Part shown: positions 1-9,880 of the stretch, in pieces
Layout: each line of letters begins with the position of its first letter
Numbering within the stretch: position 1 is the stretch's first letter
Source of the DNA: Zygnema cylindricum
Taxonomy: Eukaryota; Streptophyta; Zygnematophyceae; Zygnematales; Zygnemataceae
Direction of reading: 5' to 3'
Length of the DNA stretch: 62,000 bases
Assembly (NCBI GenBank): GCA_037447655.1
Contig: JBBHKE010000447.1
Coordinates: 1-62,000 of the forward strand
The notes under the pieces: model-generated
Database searches by the model: none
What the model was told of the DNA's origin: nothing
Seen by the model: only the letters and a program-made list of their open reading frames with translations
Made by a program: the position numbers and the translations under genes

Positions 1-330
1 ATTCATCTGTCCCAATCTTCAAAAAATCTGTCCTAATCTCTGTCAATCTCTATCAATCTCCGTCTGTCATACTCTCCCTTCCTCTCTTTCTCCCTCTCTC
101 GCTCTCAATCTCACTCTCTCCCCTCTCTCTCTATTTCACTCTATCCTCTCTCTCTAGCTCTTTATTCATCTGTCCCAATCTTCAAAAAAATTGTCCCAAT
201 CCGTCCCAATTTGTCCCAAAAAGCTCAAATCGGCCCTAATATCTGTCATTCTCTATCTCTTACACTCTGTGTCATTCTCTATCTCTTACACTCTCTGTCT
301 CTCTGTCATGTTGTTCTACAACCACCATTG
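1..330. repeat. Pyrimidine-rich low-complexity DNA with short duplications
   Basis: Bases about 50-160 are nearly pure CT. A 26-base segment at the window start (ATTCATCTGTCCCAATC...) recurs at about 164-189, and a segment of about 25 bases is tandemly doubled at about 243-292. The only short open frame here follows this composition and matches nothing. No gene is seen. Confidence 0.7.
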
Positions 331-373
331 TAGGAGGAGACCACCGTTGCACGAGGAGACCCAGCAGTGGTAG

Positions 374-949
374 TGGAAGTAGACATGGAAAATAACAGAA
401 GCTATCAAAACACCTATTCAATAGCCAACTTTCAACTGATACAAATTATGACTAAAAAGGCCAATATGCCTTAAATAAGCCATAGTGATACACAACATAA
501 TAAACTAACAATTCCCAAAATTTGCAGCCAAATGACCCAGTAAACCATAAGATATGATGTTTGGAAGTTTCCCAAAACCTGCCCTTAGAATATCATAATC
601 CCAAAACTGGATGATACAAAATTTGCTAAGTCCTAAACTATATACTCACAATGAATATCTACTGGTCACACTAATTCGGTGACCAATTCGGGTGACTGTA
701 CTACATTACTATCTTGAATTACGACAAAGTATCCAACCTGTACGTTACTGTACCATGAGTACTTCCAAAAACCTAGTAATTGCATTCCAAAAACAAATTA
801 GTGAAACACTATTTTATATTACCCTAAAGTACAAAACATTGTTCTCCAAATATGTACAGATAGTGTACCGTACAATCAATGTTTTTGGTGATTAGTCAGC
901 GGTGGTTGCTAAAGTCTAGCCGACTGTGGTAAAGTAGTACAAAACACTT
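374..949. other. No recognisable feature
   Basis: AT-rich sequence. I see no protein family, RNA or repeat boundary. It may contain the far end of the copia LTR that finishes at 1421, but I cannot place that end. Confidence 0.4.
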
Positions 950-1421
950 GAGTGCGTACGGTATGCTTCGTCACTTATGGTCCCACGTTAATCGCGTGCG
1001 TCGACACGATTCCAATCAATGATCATAAAAACGAACCGTTCCATACATTTCCAAAATTTCCGCACGTTTCCATCAATGATCATAGATTTGCACCGTACCA
1101 TACATTTCCGAAATATCCGCACAATTCCAAAAATACCGTACAACATATTTTCCGAAGTATCCAGACCACATTTTGTCCGTCTGATCCGACCATTCCACTT
1201 GTCCACTCCGTGACGCGTGTCGGCGCCACTCCGTAAAACCTGCATAAGATTCTCTTATCGACACGCCTCCCTGTTGAGGTACAATACACTCTATTGTACT
1301 TCTACTAGTGTAATACTAATAAAGGTAAGTATTACATAAAACTACTTAGAAAACCTTGTAAGTCTTTTTGGTCCCCTCTTACAGCCCTATCTACTGAATA
1401 GAAATATTTTAATTTTCAACA
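950..1421 (-). mobile_element. 3' LTR of copia element A/E (outer end not located)
   Basis: On the minus strand the segment starts at 1421 with TGTTGAAAATT, directly after a polypurine tract, which is how a copia 3' LTR begins. The far end is not found because no second LTR copy of this element is in the window. 950 is only a conservative limit. Unlike the other copia LTRs here, I do not see a convincing tRNA-like segment about 200 bp in. Confidence 0.5.
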
Positions 1422-1431
1422 CTCCCCTAAA
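1422..1431 (-). other. Polypurine tract of copia element A/E
   Basis: On the minus strand TTAGGGGAG directly precedes TGTTG. The same arrangement is seen before the LTRs of F (14677) and D (27602). It would prime plus-strand DNA synthesis. Confidence 0.75.
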
Positions 1432-1649
1432 TCTTTAGACTGAGTTACTTACTTAATCCAATCGCCACTGTGCAAAAGTGCAACTTAGGAGCAGGAAAGG
1501 GCTTTTATTTACATGTCAGCCACAATCTTCTCATCCGGTAAATAACACAATTTAATGACTTTTGCAAGTACTTTTTCTCTGACAAAGTGAAGTTTAACAT
1601 CTATGTATTTGCTCTTAAAGTGATGGCTTGGGTTAGAGGCAATTGCAAT

Positions 1650-2900
1650 GAATACCTGGTTGTCACACTAGATAGCATGAGGACTAGTTTGTATATACAT
1701 AAGTTCCTGTAAAATTGACTTGACCCATATGAGCTCCTTGAAGGCGGAAGCTGATGCCATATATTCTGACTCCATTGTGGATTGAGCTGTAACCATTTGT
1801 AATTTGTTACTCCAGCAGCAAGTTCCATCTCCAATCTTCAAAATAAAGCCGGTTGTAGATTTCCGGCTTTGCATGTCTCCAAAGCTAGCATCGCTCCACG
1901 TCTCTATTTTCATCTCTCCTCCTCCGAGTACAAGCTTAAAATGTCGAGTACCTGCAAGATATCTCAATACCCTTTTTGTTGCTTCCCTATCTAGCCTTTT
2001 AGGATTCTGCAGACTTCTACTCAAGACTCCCACAACTGCTGCAATATTGGGTCTCGTACAGTTCATAAAATATATAAGACTTCCATCTACCTGTTTATAT
2101 GGTTTTGAAGCCAGAAACTGTTCCTCCCTTGTCTCTAGACTCTCACCAACCATTATGCTTGAATCTGAATCAATTCCTTCCAATTTTTGCCCGAATTCCA
2201 TGGGAGTTACAGATCCTTTTACATTTTTTATTTCAAATCTTTCAAGCATACTACCTATTGATTTTTATGAGTCTAATAATCAGCTATTTCTTTCTGTCTC
2301 TTTCTACTTGTATATCCTAGATATACTTGGCCTCTCCGAGGTCCTTCATCTCAAACATAGACCTTAAAGCCGCTTTAATGCTGTTTATTACACCCATTGA
2401 CTTACTTATTAATAATAGGTCATCCACATATACAACTATGTAAATTATTCCATCCTCCTTTTGTAGAACATATACAGAATGATTTGAGCTAATTCTCTTA
2501 AAACCTAGCCAAGTCAATAACTCATTTAACTTCAAAATCCAATGTCTAGGGGCATGTTTCAGCCCATATATATGATTTCATCTATTTACACATTGATTTC
2601 TCCTTTCCTTCTTCTACATACATATTAGGTTGTTTCATATAAATGGTCTCTTTTAACTCTCCATGCAAGAAAGCAATTGTAATATCCATTTGTTGTATTT
2701 CCATATTCTCTATAGCTGCAAGACTTAGCAAAATTTCTACAGTAGGAAATCTAACAACTGGAGAGAAGGTTTCTTCAAAATCAATACCTTTTTTTTGATT
2801 ATACCCCTTGGCCAGTAGTTTGGCCTTATACCTTTCAATAGTGTTGTCTGGGTTTCACTTCACCTTGAATACCCATTTGCTGCCGATGGCTTTTTCTACC
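1650..2900 (-). pseudogene. Copia reverse transcriptase and RNase H, element A/E (broken)
   Basis: Two open blocks on the minus strand cover the end of a Ty1/copia polyprotein. Block 1668-2249 has the RT tail (PYKQVDGSLIYFMNCTRP) and RNase H (WSDASFGD, then MESEYMA, carrying the Asp and Glu catalytic residues). Block 2317-2535 has RT with the YVDD catalytic motif. Sequence from 2540 to about 2900 still reads as RT N-terminus (YGLKHAPRHW and the MEIQQMDITIAFLHGEL region), but with frameshifts. A frameshift separates the two blocks, so this copy is dead. The 5' half of the element lies at 25218-26488, displaced by nested insertions. Confidence 0.85.
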
Positions 2901-3479
2901 CGAAAGAAGATCCATCCTCCATTATAGACTTTGTTTCATTGTTTGCCGCCTCAATCCAGTAATTTCCTCTGGTGATGAAAATGCCTCCTGATTTGTTAGA
3001 GGCTCCTATGCAGCTGCAGAAAAAACAAAGTGAGAGTTTGCTTGCAGACGGCTGCTAGATCTCCTTCCCCCTAGAAATTTTAAGGCTGAAATCGTCGGCA
3101 TCATTAGATTTGACTGCCTTGTCTGATCCACGACCTGTGCTGGTTTTGACGGTGTAACAATTTGTTCACCCTGTGTTGGAACTTAGGGTGAACCACGCTA
3201 TGAAGTCACCAAGGGAACAGAAGGAAGAGCAGTCCTATTTGGCCGTCGAAAGTAAACTCGCCGTGTTTGGTGAAAAATGACATATTTTGTTTTTCCTTTG
3301 CCGGTTGGTCTAGCACTCTAAAATAGTCAACCAAATTCAATTCATCCTTAATCTGGATATTCTTAGAGATAATCTCTTATTGTTTCTCAAATACAAAAAC
3401 TCTATAACCTTTTGCATTATCATCATACCTCATGAAAATTCCCGGTAAGCCCTTAGCATCCATTTTCCATCTATCTTGT
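2901..3479 (-). pseudogene. Degenerate copia integrase-RT linker, element A/E
   Basis: Position and order place this between the integrase (right) and RT (left) of A/E. No open frame of useful length remains. It reads as the usual poorly conserved linker of copia polyproteins, with many stops. Confidence 0.5.
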
Positions 3480-3915
3480 GAAGTATCTAGAATAAAATAC
3501 TTGCTGCCAAAGATCTTAAAGTGACTAATATTAGGTTTCTCTCCTGTCCAAAGCTCATACGGTGTAGTGCTAACAAATCTAGAAAAAATTACGTTCTTAA
3601 TATAAACAACACAGTTAAGTGTTTCGATCAGAATTTCAAATCTATCCCTTTATCTGCAAGCATGGACCGAGCCCTCTATATCTCTGTCCTATTTAATCTT
3701 TCAGAAACACCATTCTTTTCTGGTGTATATGAAACTGTAAGATTGTGACTGATACCTTCTTAAAGGAGAAACTCTTTGAATTCCTTTGATGTGTATTCTC
3801 CCCCATTGTCTGATCTCATTGCCAAGATTGGAACTCCGTGAAGCTTTTCCGCCCACGCTTTGTAGTGTTTGAAGTGAGTAAACACCTCACTTTTATATTG
3901 CATGAAGTAAAATTC
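3480..3915 (-). pseudogene. Copia integrase C-terminal part, element A/E
   Basis: The minus strand reads FMQYKSEVFTHFKHYKAWAE, then an M-R-S-D-N-G-G-E-Y motif, which is the second catalytic Asp region of the rve (DDE) integrase core. The frame is lost further downstream. The sequence stops abruptly at the LTR edge at 3916. The preceding residues (TFTDDNSRYS) are found at 25218-25260, so element F is inserted here. Confidence 0.75.
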
Positions 3916-4326
3916 TCAAATTCTATGGGCTCCATTGCCACACAAAATTTGCAGATCAAAAAGAAGCTAATCTAGATAGTGCTGACTCCAAGTTTATATA
4001 AACCCAAATGATTGACCCTTTGACAATCAGAACCCCATTAGAGCTTCACCTTTGTGAAATAAGACTTCCTGTGTGCTCAGTCCACCACAAAATGCAAAGT
4101 TAGAATATGAGATTTGGACACATTCACCCACTTTGACTTTCCCTTAGAAATGCAGCCACCGAGGCAAGAAAAAAATCTAACCGACTAAACACATGTGTAG
4201 CGTGGACTCACGTGAGTCTGGAGCAAAAAGAATCACTGAAATTGGTCAACTGAGTTGATAATTATGTCTGGCCAAAGTTTGCCATTTATATAAGGTGCTC
4301 TCTTAGAGAGGCAGCTACCTACTAGA
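3916..4326 (-). mobile_element. 3' LTR of element F, part 1 (leader end)
   Basis: This matches the 24045-24450 part of the F 5' LTR base for base over long stretches. It includes the paired leader hairpin (here with loop ACGT) and the region shared with all the copia LTRs in the window. It breaks at 4326 within ...CTACCTACT-AGA. The continuation is at 13888, after element L. The last bases before L (4322-4326, CTAGA) are L's target duplication. Confidence 0.85.
4322..4326. other. Target site duplication of L, left copy (CTAGA)
   Basis: CTAGA lies directly before LTR1 and is repeated directly after LTR3. Confidence 0.9.
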
Positions 4327-5063
4327 TGTTAGGATTTTGTACTGAGAACTCATTTAGCGACGAGACATTCTCGTAGCTAAAGTAGCGACGACCAGCGACG
4401 AAATAGTCTCGTCGCTAGATATTTGAAGTGACGTAGAAGTTAGCGACGAAGTAGTTTCGTCGCTGGATATTTGAAGTGACGTAGAAATTGTTTGTTCGTT
4501 TGGTTTCACGCGAGTTCTAGTTGTACTATTGAAGTGACGTGGAAAATGTTTGGTCATTTCAGTTCACGTAATTTCTAGTTGTACCGTATGGTTCAAGTCG
4601 GTTCGTGGTTGACTTGTGTAGTCGTACCGTGTAGTTCAAGTCGGTTCGCAGTTGTCGGTCGGATGTTTTCACCACGTTGACTCTTACGCGTTTCTAATTG
4701 TGTACCGTGGTATTGTTACGTGACGTTTGAAGGAGTATATTGAGGCGTAGTGAGAGAGAGGTTTTTATCAATTTGGCGAGAGTTGATCCTCCTTGTAGGT
4801 TATGAAGGAGTTCAAGGAGTTGAGGGAGTTTGATAGCTTTGTGATGTTTCTTGAGGAGTTAGAGGAGGGTAGTGAAGAGTATCTTCTATTTCATTAAGTG
4901 GAGTTAGAAGTGAGAGTGTTTTGAGGGTGTGAGGAAATTATGTGAGAAAAATTCTCCGTGGAATATATTGGCTTCCTTGGGGTAATCTTTCTCTTGTGTG
5001 TGTTTTATTCATTTATGCTTCCGCTGGCATTTGCACTCAATGTTTTATTATTCGATCCTTTCA
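4327..5063 (+). repeat. LTR1 of element L
   Basis: 737 bp, TGTTAGG...TTTCA. The first about 130 bp contain hairpin-forming words (AGCGACGA...TCGTCGCT) two to three times. Compared with LTR2 and LTR3 I count four substitutions: two near 4576-4591, one at about 4807 and one at about 4888. A short frame that runs from here through the primer site is not a gene. Confidence 0.92.
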
Positions 5064-5065
5064 AT

Positions 5066-5080
5066 TGGTATCGGAGCAGG
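5066..5080 (+). other. Primer binding site of L unit 1 (tRNA-iMet 3' end)
   Basis: TGGTATCGGAGCAGG, two bases after LTR1. The usual plant LTR-element site complementary to the 3' end of initiator tRNA-Met is TGGTATCAGAGC, so there is one mismatch (G for A). Confidence 0.85.
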
Positions 5081-5139
5081 TTGTAGTGCTCCATGAGTGT
5101 TTTGATGATGGAGATGGAGACGATTAAAGGCGAAAAGGA

Positions 5140-5470
5140 TTAACGACAAAGACGACAGATTGAAGACGAAGAGAGAAGACGAAGACGAAGTTTGAAGACG
5201 AATATGAAGACAGAAGACAAAGATGAAGACAAAGAAGAAGACGAAGCCTGAAGACGAAGAAGAAGATGAAGAAGAAGATTGAAGACGAAGTGGAAGACGA
5301 AGACGAAGATTGAAGACGCAGAGTGAAGACGAAGACGAAGTTTGAAGACGAATACGAAGATAGAAGACGAAGATGAAGACTGAAGACGAAGATGAAAACT
5401 GAAGACGAAGTGGAAGACGAAGACGAAGACGGAGATTGAAAACAAAGACTAAAACGAAGACTGAAGATGA
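5140..5470 (+). repeat. GAAGAC-type purine repeat, unit 1
   Basis: Degenerate tandem repetition of GAAGACGAAG-like words. The opposite strand shows an open frame of Ser/Phe/Val/Leu/Arg repetition, which is a composition artefact. Confidence 0.85.
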
Positions 5471-8400
5471 GGTGAAGGTTGTTTTTCTTTTGACAGTAAT
5501 TATTGTAGATATTAGGATGATGGAGGTGATATTTATTATGAAGTCAAAGAAGAAGAGTTCGAAGAAGTTGAAGGAGGCGAAGAAGGCAAAGAAGAGAAGA
5601 GTGAATTAAAATCAATCCGATGAGGAAATTCAGATTGAGATGGGAGGAAGAAAATTCATTTATCTTTTGATGAATGAACCGGATCCCGATCCGGATGGAG
5701 GTGATTCTTTATTTGAAGTAGAAGAAGAATGATGAAGAAGAAGTAGATGAAGAATCCGAAGAAGTAGTCGATGAAGTCGAAGAAGGTGAAGAAGAGAAGA
5801 GTGTATTAAAAACTGAAGAGAGGTGTGAAGAAAAGTGTGATGAGAAGTTTATTAAAAAGAGTGATTTGATGAAAGAGAAAAAGAGTGGAAAGAAGAGTGA
5901 AGAGAAGAAGATAAATTTCTTTTGGGAGGAGAAATGAAGTTGCCGATGTGGTATATTGATTGAGGTGTAAAGGAGTGGTTTATGAAGAAGAAAGTAAGTG
6001 TGTTGTCGTGAGTTGAAAATGAATCTCGACATTTTTGAAGATCTTTTTTGGAGGGAGTTTTATTTCGTACTTTTGTACGTTTATTTATTGAAGACGTTAT
6101 TCGAAGTGAATCGAGGTGAATGGTGTGGCGATTACCTAAATCGCCGGTCAGTTTGTAAGAAGAGTCATTCAAGTTTGGCATTCTCAATTTCTGTCCGCAG
6201 TTCGAGTGTGTACAAATTTATTTGATTTTTGTCGTCAATGACTGCACATTTTTTTTGTTGTGGATTTTGTTGAAGTGAAGTTTTAATGTGTCCATGATTA
6301 GGAGGAAGAAGAGGAGGAGTTTCGTGTTAGCGAAAGACCGGTTGCTTTACCGGCTGTTTTGGCCATTTATTGACAAAGAGGAGGATTGAAATAAAATTGA
6401 CGAAGATGAAGAAAAAGAAAAAGAGAAGTCAGATTTTTGTTTTGGGTTTGAAAGAAGATAAGAGCAGAGACGAAGTGGAGGTAGTGAGAGATTATTCTCT
6501 CGGAAGGAAGAAGAGTACTCCTTCCCTCCTGGCGGCTTCGACGTTTGTTTGGAGAAACCATTTTTTTTAGTTTCATTTGAGGAAGAATTCGGATGTATGG
6601 AGCGACTAATTTGGAAGATCAGGATAATTCAAATTCCTATTTTGATGGAGATGGAGATGAGAGTGGAGGAGACGAGTATGTGAAGAAAGAGAAGAGGTAA
6701 ACTGTCACTTAGAATTCCGAGGAGGAGAGGTGGCATTTAAAGAGCTTGAGAACATTTTTACTTTGTTAAACTATGTTGGTAGGGGAAGAGATCGCAAAAA
6801 TGGCGATTGAGGTGATCGCGGTGTAAGTTGCGGCCGTGTTGAATTTACAAATTATTTTGAGTTTTGAAATTATACCGACGACGGACTATAATTTTCCGAT
6901 TCACATATTAATGATTAATTCGATGAAGAATGAGAGAAAATTATGCTTTTTTTTTGAGGAGAGCCAAATTCATGATTTCTTGTCCATTGCGCATTTCGCA
7001 TTGGAGGAGAAAGCGCATGTCCATTTCGGTTTGAATAGTTGAAGGAAAATGTTGACATTAAGAGTGACATTGAATTTTACATTGATGATTGGAGTGATGA
7101 AATTTTTATTTCTCGAGTGTTTTTGAATTCTCGGAAATTTAAAGGTTTTAAATCGAGTTCTAATTTAGATTTAACAAATCTGAATCGGAGGAAGATAAAG
7201 GGAGAGAACAAATTTGTTCAAATGAGATTCAAGTTATGAGGGGGAAAAGGCCGAATAAGCTTTCTTATTTTTTGGCAAGGAGAAAAGATTTCAAACTCGC
7301 TTCATTTTATTTTTTGATGTGAGGAAAAATCAACTTTAACTGTTGAGAATTTTGTTTGCGAGAATGTTGTTGGAAGCCCACAGTCATTTTCTAAATTAAG
7401 AGAGGTTGAAGAGTGGGAAACGATATTGGAGGCGGTAGAAGAGAAGAGTGTTGAGAAAGAGGAAAAAAGTGAAGTTTATTTTTGGAGGACAAGTCGTTCC
7501 GTATGAAGAGCCGGTTGGACGCTTGACGTATATTAGGGAATGAACGATGATGTCGGATATTCAGGCGGCCGTGTTGGTCGTCGTCAGATTTTGTCGGTCA
7601 TTGAGTTATTAAAATTTGTTTACGCGGATCTTTCTGTACCTTATGGTACCATGTGGATGTGACTATGGTTTCAGTTGACGAAAAAAACTATGTTAGGAAG
7701 TGCTAATTCTGATGGAGGTTGTGACGCGGAGTTATTTGACGTGAATTTGCGACGTGGACTTTTCATTTATTTTGATTTTGAAATTTCACCGCGCTGGTAC
7801 GTGTTTTTTGGAGCGGCATTTTGTTTTCTTTTGAGATTCTAAGAACAAATGGAGAAGCGCCATGTGGCGTATGCGTGAATTTTGACGAGTGAAGTTACGG
7901 AAGAATTTTGAATGGTGATTGAAGGAAAAAATTCGCAATCAAGTTGTAACGTTTAAGAGGAGGCTACGACATTTGGAGTTGATTGAAGTTTGCGAGGATT
8001 TTGTCGGAGGATTATTCGATTTGGCGTTTTTTGGAAAAATCGCGAGGAGATATAACTGTTTCTTATGTTGGACATTTGATGCTTTGTTTCGTACATTAAT
8101 CTGGTGTTTTAATTTGTTGTTTAAGTATACTTCATGATGCTTTACGGAGGGGAAGTTTTAAGTTGTGATTGGTTTAATCATTACAAGTTTGAGAGGGGGA
8201 TTGTTAGACTCAAATTTATAATTGGCTGTAGCGTGTTTGTCGCGTGGTCGTCTAGTTTGTCTTTTGTTGTTTTGTGTAAGTTTGTTTATGTTATTTTGGA
8301 GTTGAAGTGGTGGTTTGACAATTCCCACATTGAGAAGGGGATTGTTAAGTTTTACATTGTGGGATTTGTGTTAGCGTCGGTTGGCAGCTTAGCAACCATT

Positions 8401-8725
8401 GTACGCTTAGTTTAAGTATTGATTTTAAGTGTCGGAGTTATTTGTGTCTTGTCTTATTTGAAGTGTATGTATGGAGGGTCCCGGTCACTGTACGGTTTTG
8501 TGTCATAGTGATCGTAGTAATCTTTGTTCTGATTTGAGGAGTAGATTTGTTTCTGGGTTGCGGCGTACATTTGTACGGCCGATTTTGTTTCACTTTGTCG
8601 AGGAGTTTTCCGGTTGACGTTTATGTACGTTCTTTTGAGCATGTACTGACAGCATCAAAAGAAGTATATGAAATGGGAAAGAAATTAGTAGGCATGGAGT
8701 AAGAGGAGGCTTTGAGTGTCTCAGT

Positions 8726-8736
8726 AAGGGGGGGAA
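8726..8736 (+). other. Polypurine tract of L before LTR2
   Basis: AAGGGGGGGAA directly precedes TGTTAGG of LTR2. The same sequence precedes LTR3 at 13135-13145. Confidence 0.8.
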
Positions 8737-9473
8737 TGTTAGGATTTTGTACTGAGAACTCATTTAGCGACGAGACATTCTCGTAGCTAAAGTAGCGACG
8801 ACCAGCGACGAAATAGTCTCGTCGCTAGATATTTGAAGTGACGTAGAAGTTAGCGACGAAGTAGTTTCGTCGCTGGATATTTGAAGTGACGTAGAAATTG
8901 TTTGTTCGTTTGGTTTCACGCGAGTTCTAGTTGTACTATTGAAGTGACGTGGAAAATGTTTGGTCATTTCAGTTCACGTAAGTTCTAGTTGTACCGTGTG
9001 GTTCAAGTCGGTTCGTGGTTGACTTGTGTAGTCGTACCGTGTAGTTCAAGTCGGTTCGCAGTTGTCGGTCGGATGTTTTCACCACGTTGACTCTTACGCG
9101 TTTCTAATTGTGTACCGTGGTATTGTTACGTGACGTTTGAAGGAGTATATTGAGGCGTAGTGAGAGAGAGGTTTTTATCAATTTGGCGAGAGTTGATCCT
9201 CCTTGTAGGTTATGAAAGAGTTCAAGGAGTTGAGGGAGTTTGATAGCTTTGTGATGTTTCTTGAGGAGTTAGAGGAGGGTAGTGAAGAGTATCTTCAATT
9301 TCATTAAGTGGAGTTAGAAGTGAGAGTGTTTTGAGGGTGTGAGGAAATTATGTGAGAAAAATTCTCCGTGGAATATATTGGCTTCCTTGGGGTAATCTTT
9401 CTCTTGTGTGTGTTTTATTCATTTATGCTTCCGCTGGCATTTGCACTCAATGTTTTATTATTCGATCCTTTCA
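8737..9473 (+). repeat. LTR2 (shared middle LTR) of element L
   Basis: 737 bp. It appears identical to LTR3 and differs from LTR1 at four sites. It serves both as 3' LTR of unit 1 and 5' LTR of unit 2. Confidence 0.92.
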
Positions 9474-9475
9474 AT

Positions 9476-9490
9476 TGGTATCGGAGCAGG
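9476..9490 (+). other. Primer binding site of L unit 2 (tRNA-iMet 3' end)
   Basis: Identical to the unit 1 site, again two bases after the LTR. Confidence 0.85.
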
Positions 9491-9549
9491 TTGTAGTGCT
9501 CCATGAGTGTTTTGATGATGGAGATGGAGACGATTAAAGGCGAAAAGGA

Positions 9550-9880
9550 TTAACGACAAAGACGACAGATTGAAGACGAAGAGAGAAGACGAAGACGAAG
9601 TTTGAAGACGAATATGAAGACAGAAGACAAAGATGAAGACAAAGAAGAAGACGAAGCCTGAAGACGAAGAAGAAGATGAAGAAGAAGATTGAAGACGAAG
9701 TGGAAGACGAAGACGAAGATTGAAGACGCAGAGTGAAGACGAAGACGAAGTTTGAAGACGAATACGAAGATAGAAGACGAAGATGGAGACTGAAGACGAA
9801 GATGAAAACTGAAGACGAAGTGGAAGACAAAGACAAAGACGGAGATTGAAAACGAAGACTAAAACGAAGACTGAAGATGA
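9550..9880 (+). repeat. GAAGAC-type purine repeat, unit 2
   Basis: Second copy of the purine repeat of unit 1, with a few A/G differences. Confidence 0.85.

Larger units (their letters stand above)
5064..8736 (+). mobile_element. Internal region of L, unit 1 (non-coding or gene-less)
   Basis: 3673 bp without a recognisable domain. The first 1 kb is strongly purine-rich. A frame at about 5732-5938 encodes only Glu/Lys/Asp-rich sequence. The longest ATG frame (8134-8415, 93 codons) matches nothing known to me and contains two G-rich stretches before TTGTTA (about 8189-8204 and 8335-8350) that look like relics of polypurine tract/LTR junctions. I do not call any gene here. A decayed gag at the 5' end is possible, since an ATG lies about 40 bases after the primer site, but it stops after about 12 codons. 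Confidence 0.75.

Noticed and set aside
952-1289. Several overlapping frames on both strands
   Set aside because: They lie in the presumed LTR of A/E, overlap each other and match nothing.
5140-5445. Minus-strand frames of about 100-120 codons in element L (also 9534-9899)
   Set aside because: They are the complement of the GAAGAC purine repeat and read only Ser/Phe/Val/Leu/Arg repeats.
8134-8415. 93-codon frame in L, duplicated at 12543-12824
   Set aside because: Identical duplication only reflects the tandem array. No family match, and polypurine/LTR-like relics run through it.
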